DNA from: UBA7672 sp964550535
GTDB taxonomy: Bacteria; Pseudomonadota; Alphaproteobacteria; Caulobacterales; Hyphomonadaceae
Direction of reading: 5' to 3'
Assembly: GCA_964550535.1 (NCBI GenBank)
Contig: CAZJZQ010000001.1
Location: 1 to 64,000 of the forward strand
DNA: 64,000 nt
Part shown: one piece after another, positions 59,494-64,000 of the stretch
Layout of the letters: the number at the start of each line of letters is the position of its first letter
Position numbering within the stretch: the first letter of the stretch is position 1
Made by a program: the position numbers and the translations under genes
The notes under the pieces: generated by a model
Database searches by the model: none
Told to the model about the DNA's origin: nothing
Seen by the model: the letters and a program-made list of their open reading frames with translations, nothing else

Positions 59494-60843
59494 ATGGTGA
59501 GTCTGGGACCGGCCGCCGATGGCGAACGACGCAAGACGCCCATTTACGCCCAGCTTTATGTCCAGGTGCTCGCCGCGATTTTGATCGGTGGCCTGATCGG
59601 CCATTTCTACAGGGGGGAACCCTGGATCGCGGAGTATCTGAGCCCTCTTGGCCAGGGCTTCATCAAACTGGTCAAGATGATCATCGCGCCGGTGATTTTC
59701 CTGACGATCGCCATCGGCATCGCCGGCATGCGGGACATGGGCAAGCTGGGCCGCGTGGCGCTTCGGGCGTTCAGCTACTTTCTGTTCTTCTCGACGCTCG
59801 CGCTGATCATCGGCTTGGTCGTGGCCAACGTCTTCCGCCCCGGCGACGGGATGAATGTTGATCTCGCCACGCTGGACGCTGGCGATCTATCGCGGGTTCA
59901 GGGCTATGAGGCGCAAGCTCATGACGCCAGCGTTATGGGGTTCTTGCTTAGCGTCATCCCGGACACGTTCCTGAGCGCGTTCACAAGCGGGAATATCCTG
60001 CAGGTCCTCTTCATCGCGATTCTGTTTGGCATATCGCTCGCGCTGGTGGGCGACCGCGCGCAACTCGCTGTCGATGTGATGACGTCCGTTGCTGCCGCCG
60101 TTTTCAAAATGGTCGGCATCCTGATGAAAGCGGCGCCCATCGGCGCATTTGGGGCGTTCGCCTTCATCATTTCCAGTCAGGGCATCGAAGCCATCGTCCA
60201 GCTCGCAAAGTTGATTGGCGCAGTCTATCTGACCTCGATCGTCTTCATCGTTGCCGTTCTCGGTGCGGTCGGCATGTGGGCCGGGTTCTCGATCTTCAAG
60301 CTGATCCGGTATCTGAAGGATGAGCTTATCCTCGTACTGGGAACCTCGTCATCCGAGTCCGCGCTGCCGGCTCTGATGGAAAAAATGGAACGCGCGGGGT
60401 GCGCCAAGCCGGTCGTCGGGCTGGTCATCCCGGCGGGCTATTCGTTCAATCTCGACGGTACAAACATCTACATGACACTGGCCGCGTTGTTCATCGCCCA
60501 GGCGACGAACACGCCCATTACGCTGATGGATCAGATCGTGCTGCTGCTTGTAGCGATGCTGAGTTCCAAGGGCGCGGCGGGCGTCACGGGGGCAGGGTTC
60601 ATTACGCTGGCGGCTACGCTGGCCGTGGTGCCGACAATCCCGATCATGGGCATGGCGATCATTCTGGGCGTCGACCGGTTCCTCTCGGAATGCCGCGCCC
60701 TCACGAATTTCATCGGCAACGCCGTGGCCACCATCGTTGTCAGCAAGTGGGAAGGCGCTTTGGACCGAGACAAGCTCCAGCTGGCCATGTCATCGAAGCC
60801 GGCCCCATCGACTGCGAAATCCGTGGAGCAGGACGCCGATTAG
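59494..60843 (+). CDS. dctA: C4-dicarboxylate/H+ (or Na+) symporter, DctA/GltP family
   Basis: 449 residues of the DAACS family (eight helices plus two re-entrant hairpins). Motifs: FIKLVKMIIAPVIFLTIAIG, the serine-rich hairpin GTSSSESALPALMEKM, the substrate site SFNLDGTNIYMTLAALFIAQ and SSKGAAGVTGAGFITLAATL. The sequence is of the DctA type (fumarate, malate, succinate), though a glutamate/aspartate substrate cannot be excluded. The ATG at 59494 has GGAGGGG 8 bases upstream. The last 4 bases overlap the convergent bioD. Confidence 0.9.
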   Translation: MVSLGPAADGERRKTPIYAQLYVQVLAAILIGGLIGHFYRGEPWIAEYLSPLGQGFIKLVKMIIAPVIFLTIAIGIAGMRDMGKLGRVALRAFSYFLFFSTLALIIGLVVANVFRPGDGMNVDLATLDAGDLSRVQGYEAQAHDASVMGFLLSVIPDTFLSAFTSGNILQVLFIAILFGISLALVGDRAQLAVDVMTSVAAAVFKMVGILMKAAPIGAFGAFAFIISSQGIEAIVQLAKLIGAVYLTSIVFIVAVLGAVGMWAGFSIFKLIRYLKDELILVLGTSSSESALPALMEKMERAGCAKPVVGLVIPAGYSFNLDGTNIYMTLAALFIAQATNTPITLMDQIVLLLVAMLSSKGAAGVTGAGFITLAATLAVVPTIPIMGMAIILGVDRFLSECRALTNFIGNAVATIVVSKWEGALDRDKLQLAMSSKPAPSTAKSVEQDAD

Positions 60844-61520
60844 GCGAATAGGGCATCCACCAGACCCGCCGCCCAAACAACCGTCTGACCGGCGGAGGGC
60901 GAGTGGGGCGCTGGCAGCCGTGGCAACCCGGTCCAGCGGCCCAGTTCATCAATCAGATGCGCGGCGCCATCGGAATCGGGTTTGGTTTCGCTGACCACGA
61001 CAGCGCGTACCTTCAGCCCCCGCCTCTGCATCACGTCCAGCGCGGTGAGCGTATGACTCACCGCACCGAGATAGTTCGTCGCGACCAGCAGAACCGGCAA
61101 CTGCAATTCGACGGCGAGATCGAGGTTCGTGTGCGTATCGGTCAGCGGCGACATCACGCCGCCAGCGCCCTCAACAAGAAAGGGGCCGCTGGCGGGCCGC
61201 CGGGCCTGAATGAAATCCAGAAGGCTGCGCCACTCAAGTTTGATGCCTGTCCGGCGCGCCGCAACGTTGGGCGCGAGCCATTCGCTGAACGATTTCCAGC
61301 ACATGTCGGCGACAGCCTCGCCGGTCACCGGCCGGCCCGCCGCGCTCAACAGCTTGCCCGCGTCAGACGCCGCCAGATTGGCGGGATCAAAGCCGGACAT
61401 CAGCGGTTTCAGCGCAACCGGCGTATCCCCGCGCCTGGCAAGTTCCCGGATCATCGCCGCGAGAACGTGGGTCTTGCCGCAGTCCGTGCCGATGGCGGTG
61501 ACGAACAACCCCTTGGTCAT
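60840..61520 (-). CDS. bioD: Dethiobiotin synthetase
   Basis: 226-residue ATP-dependent ligase forming dethiobiotin from 7,8-diaminopelargonate and CO2. The P-loop GTDCGKTHVLAAMI is canonical, the substrate-binding KPLMSG and the metal-site VEGAGGVMSPL (E, then G-x-G-G) are intact. It overlaps bioF by 4 bases (ATGA) and converges on dctA by 4 bases. The next step (BioB) has no gene in the window. Confidence 0.93.
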   Translation of the reverse strand: MTKGLFVTAIGTDCGKTHVLAAMIRELARRGDTPVALKPLMSGFDPANLAASDAGKLLSAAGRPVTGEAVADMCWKSFSEWLAPNVAARRTGIKLEWRSLLDFIQARRPASGPFLVEGAGGVMSPLTDTHTNLDLAVELQLPVLLVATNYLGAVSHTLTALDVMQRRGLKVRAVVVSETKPDSDGAAHLIDELGRWTGLPRLPAPHSPSAGQTVVWAAGLVDALFA

Positions 61521-62698
61521 GACGATGATCCATCTGTTGCGGTCAGGCCGCGAACGGCCATCGCGAGACGGCGCACGTCCTGCTCCTCATGCGCGGCGGA
61601 AAAGGTGAACCGAAGGCGCGCCCCACCTTGCGGCACAGTTGGCGGGCGGATCGCCGTCACCAGAAAGCCCTGTTCCAGGATATGATTCGAGGCGCGCATC
61701 GCCCGCTTCGTATCGCCCAGAATCAGAGGCACGATAGCGCTTCGCGGCGCCGGAAGACCGGTGAGTTCGCAGAACAGGCGGGCACGTTCTAGAGCCCGGC
61801 CGCCAAGATCCGGCTCGGCCTCGATGATCTCCAGCGCCGCCAGAGCAGCGCCGAGAACCGCCGGCGGAAGGCCGGTGGTATAGATGAAGCTGCGAGCACG
61901 GCTCGTCAGCAGATCAATGAAAGCCTCAGGCCCGGCGACATAGCCGCCATAGCCGCCAATCGCTTTCGACAATGTGCCCATCTGGACATCGGCCGGGTTG
62001 TCGATGTCGACAACGCCAAAGCCATGCGCATCATCCGTCATCAGCCACGAACCGGTCTCGCGGCAGACCGCGTGCAGATCGGACAGGGGGGCGAGGTCGC
62101 CATCCATCGAGAACACCGTCTCGGTGAGCAGCAGCCCTCTGGCGTTCGCCGGACGATTCGAAAGAAGCTGCCGGGCCTGCGCCACATCGTTGTGAGGGAA
62201 CATGCATACGTTCGCGCCTGACAGGGCGGAGCCGGCGTGCATGCAGGCATGGCTGAGTTCATCCATGACGATGAGATCACCAGCGCCCACGAGAACCGGC
62301 GCCGCGCCGATATTCGCCAGATAACCCGACCCGAAAACTCGCGCCGCTGGAGCGTTCTTCATTCGCGCCAACGCCGCCTCCAGTTGCGCATTGAGCGGGC
62401 AATCGCCCGTGACCAGGCGCGACGCTCCCGAACCTGCGCCATACGCTTGCGCAGCCTCCGCAGCGGCCTGCACGACCCTCCGGTCCATCGCAAGACCAAG
62501 ATAATCATTGTCGCAGAATGAGATGAGCGTCCGGTCGCCGCGCGAAGTCTGTCCCGGGGCCAGCCTCCGGGTTGGGGTGAGCTGGCGGCGAATGCCCTGC
62601 GTGTCGAGCTGGGCGAGTCGCGCGGCTGCGAATTCCTGCAAGCTTGGGGAAGGGCGTTCGGTCATCAATCCGGACGGGGCTGTCAGGGTCGTTTGCAT
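61517..62698 (-). CDS. bioF: 8-amino-7-oxononanoate synthase
   Basis: 393-residue PLP enzyme (alpha-oxoamine synthase family) condensing pimeloyl-thioester with alanine. LISFCDNDYLGLAMDRRVVQ is the family start, VTGDCPLNAQLEAAL precedes the active-site area, LMTDDAHGFGVV carries the PLP Asp, and the Schiff-base lysine is in MGTLSKAIGGYGGYVAG. Related 5-aminolevulinate synthases have a similar lysine loop but a different N-terminus, and the bioD/bioA neighbours settle the assignment. It is divergent from bioA across 71 bases. Confidence 0.94.
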   Translation of the reverse strand: MQTTLTAPSGLMTERPSPSLQEFAAARLAQLDTQGIRRQLTPTRRLAPGQTSRGDRTLISFCDNDYLGLAMDRRVVQAAAEAAQAYGAGSGASRLVTGDCPLNAQLEAALARMKNAPAARVFGSGYLANIGAAPVLVGAGDLIVMDELSHACMHAGSALSGANVCMFPHNDVAQARQLLSNRPANARGLLLTETVFSMDGDLAPLSDLHAVCRETGSWLMTDDAHGFGVVDIDNPADVQMGTLSKAIGGYGGYVAGPEAFIDLLTSRARSFIYTTGLPPAVLGAALAALEIIEAEPDLGGRALERARLFCELTGLPAPRSAIVPLILGDTKRAMRASNHILEQGFLVTAIRPPTVPQGGARLRFTFSAAHEEQDVRRLAMAVRGLTATDGSSS

Positions 62699-62769
62699 GG
62701 CCCCGGAAAGGGACTATCCGCTGAGGCTCGAAGATACAACGTCCCGTCTGTACCGCAGGGAGATCACGT

Positions 62770-64000
62770 ATGGGCGATCCGGATTGGCTGAAGGGCGCGG
62801 ACAATGTCTGGTTGCCCTATGCCCAGATGAAAACCGCTCCGCGCCCGGTGGGCGCCGTGGCCACCCACGGCTCACGCATACGGCTGGCGGACGGCCGGGA
62901 ACTGATCGACGGCATCGGCAGCTGGTGGACGGCCGTGCATGGCTACAACCACCCGGCGATTGTCGAAGCTGTACGGCGTCAGCTGAATGTGATGCCGCAT
63001 GTGATGCTCGGCGGTCTGGTGCATGAGCAGGTCTGCACGTTGGCGTCCCGCCTCGTGAAGATGTTGCCGGGCGACATGTCGCGCGTGTTCTTCTGCGAGT
63101 CCGGTTCGGTGGCGGTTGAAGTCGCCTTGAAGATCGCTGTCCAGTACTGGCGGAACACGACGGGCAAGGCGCGTACGAAGTTCGTCTCGTTCCGAGGCGG
63201 CTACCACGGCGATACGTTCGCCACCATGGCGGTCTGCGATCCTGAAGACAGCATGCATTCGATGTTCGCAGGATCGCTCGCCGAGCACTGCATCATCGGC
63301 CTGCCGGAAGACGAGGCGGGCGAGGCGGCCATGGATCGCCTGCTTGGAGAGCGTCACGACATAGCAGGCGTCATCACCGAGCCGTTGTTGCAAGGCGCGG
63401 CGGGCATGCGGATGCACAGCGTGGAGACGCTGCAACGCATGAGGCGGGTGTGCGACCGTCATGGCGTGCCGCTTATCTTCGACGAGATATTCACCGGCTT
63501 TGGCCGCCTGGGATCAATGTTCGCGGCAGAAGTCGCGGGCGTGACGCCAGACATCGTAACGCTCGGCAAGGCGCTGACCGGCGGAGTTGCGCCTCTGGCG
63601 GCGACAGCCGCAAGCCGGAAAATCTACGACGCATTCCATTCCAGCGACCCGGCCCATGCTCTGATGCATGGCCCGACCTATTCAGGTCATGCGCTGGGGT
63701 GCGCCGCAGCCAACGCCTCTCTCGATCTGTTCGAGCGTGAGCCCCGGCTGGAGCAGGTCGCGGATATCGAGGCGGCCCTTAAGACCGAGATGGAGCCTTT
63801 GGGCCAGATTTCGGGGGTGGCGAGTGTGCGAATAAGGGGGGCGGTCGGCGCGGTAGAAATGAATTCGCCGTTCGATATCCAGGCGGCCCGCCGGGAGTTC
63901 ATCGAGCAGGGAGTTTTCATCCGGCCGATCGGTAAGGTCATCTACCTTTCGCCCGCTTACACGATCCCTTCCGATGATCTTGCGACTCTGCTGCGGGCGC
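62770..64000 (+). CDS. bioA: Adenosylmethionine-8-amino-7-oxononanoate aminotransferase (3' end outside window)
   Basis: At least 410 codons, continuing past 64000. It starts MGDPDWLKGADNVWLPYAQM and shows RELIDGIGSWWTAVHGYNHP, FVSFRGGYHGDTFATMAVCD, the PLP Asp in LIFDEIFTGFGRLG, and the Schiff-base lysine in TLGKALTGGVAPLAATAA, all of the BioA type. It uses SAM as amino donor to make 7,8-diaminopelargonate. It is divergent from bioF-bioD. I found no BirA- or BioR-like operator by eye in the 71-base divergent gap (62699-62769). Confidence 0.94.
   Translation, partial: MGDPDWLKGADNVWLPYAQMKTAPRPVGAVATHGSRIRLADGRELIDGIGSWWTAVHGYNHPAIVEAVRRQLNVMPHVMLGGLVHEQVCTLASRLVKMLPGDMSRVFFCESGSVAVEVALKIAVQYWRNTTGKARTKFVSFRGGYHGDTFATMAVCDPEDSMHSMFAGSLAEHCIIGLPEDEAGEAAMDRLLGERHDIAGVITEPLLQGAAGMRMHSVETLQRMRRVCDRHGVPLIFDEIFTGFGRLGSMFAAEVAGVTPDIVTLGKALTGGVAPLAATAASRKIYDAFHSSDPAHALMHGPTYSGHALGCAAANASLDLFEREPRLEQVADIEAALKTEMEPLGQISGVASVRIRGAVGAVEMNSPFDIQAARREFIEQGVFIRPIGKVIYLSPAYTIPSDDLATLLRA

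Noticed and set aside
62699..62769. BioR or BirA operator between bioF and bioA
   Set aside because: No TTAT-type palindrome or BirA-like inverted repeat is evident in the 71 bases.

Overview
The window is 64 kb of GC-rich chromosome from an alphaproteobacterium, most likely in or near Caulobacterales/Hyphomonadaceae. Three things support this by inference: an overlapping divK-pleD pair, the alphaproteobacterial lipid A/Kdo gene neighbourhood (DUF374, waaA, lpxK, DUF4170, DUF2093), and a lipoprotein resembling the CC0125/CC1285 family. I cannot name a genus. Coding density is high, many neighbours overlap by 1-11 bases, and about 76 protein genes and two tRNAs (Trp, Lys) are recognisable. I see no CRISPR array, insertion sequence, prophage or plasmid functions; this reads as vertically inherited core chromosome.

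Layout. 1-5.5 kb (minus strand): ychF (start only), pth, L25, prs, pgeF, a MidA/NDUFAF7 methyltransferase and lgt. 5.6-7.3 kb (plus): UbiK-like factor, YbjN protein, proC. 7.3-9.8 kb (minus): MarR regulator, OmpR-type response regulator and histidine kinase as a tight operon, divergent from a branched-chain aminotransferase (9.9-10.8 kb). 11-15.3 kb (minus): HIT protein, FemAB-like acyltransferase, glycerophosphodiesterase, RidA, DNA polymerase IV. 15.5-19 kb (plus): divK-pleD, DUF2093, an M23 peptidase, DUF1801. 19-23 kb (minus): an overlapping lipid A/Kdo operon. 23-29.6 kb (plus): tyrosine phosphatase, small membrane protein, pmbA, cysQ-like, DUF4170, an MsbA-type exporter, a degenerate receiver protein, a lipoprotein. 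29.6-39.7 kb: mixed metabolic and RNA-modification genes, an unusual SRAP protein and tRNA-Trp. 39.8-45.3 kb: a BON/OmpA envelope protein translationally linked to a coiled-coil membrane protein, a GFA protein, a ClpP-fold periplasmic protein, meaB, YbjQ, a lipoprotein. 45.4-50.3 kb: sodB, a phytoene-synthase-like (NDUFAF6-type) protein, queA-tgt, lipoproteins, tRNA-Lys. 50.5-57.4 kb: a gene remnant, an M61 peptidase, an MFS transporter, a second two-component system, an EF-hand protein. 57.5-64 kb: ExoD, a secF without secD beside it, dctA, and biotin genes bioF-bioD divergent from bioA, which is cut by the window end.

How genes work together. The LPS block couples Kdo transfer, lipid A 4'-phosphorylation, late acylation and flipping. 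DivK and PleD belong to the cell-cycle/c-di-GMP switch of Caulobacter-like bacteria. QueA and Tgt are consecutive tRNA queuosine enzymes. BioA, BioF and BioD cover three of the four late biotin steps; bioB is not seen.

The most unusual observations are a Tgt in which two of three zinc-ligand cysteines are serines, an SRAP protein lacking two of four active-site residues, a receiver-like protein without the phospho-acceptor Asp or the conserved Lys, a duplicated W-R-x-R-Y-L-E coiled-coil motif in the partner of the OmpA protein, a decayed gene 3' end beside tRNA-Lys, and a G9 tract at a ribosome binding site. None of these proves a new system; the OmpA/coiled-coil pair is the best candidate for an undescribed one.
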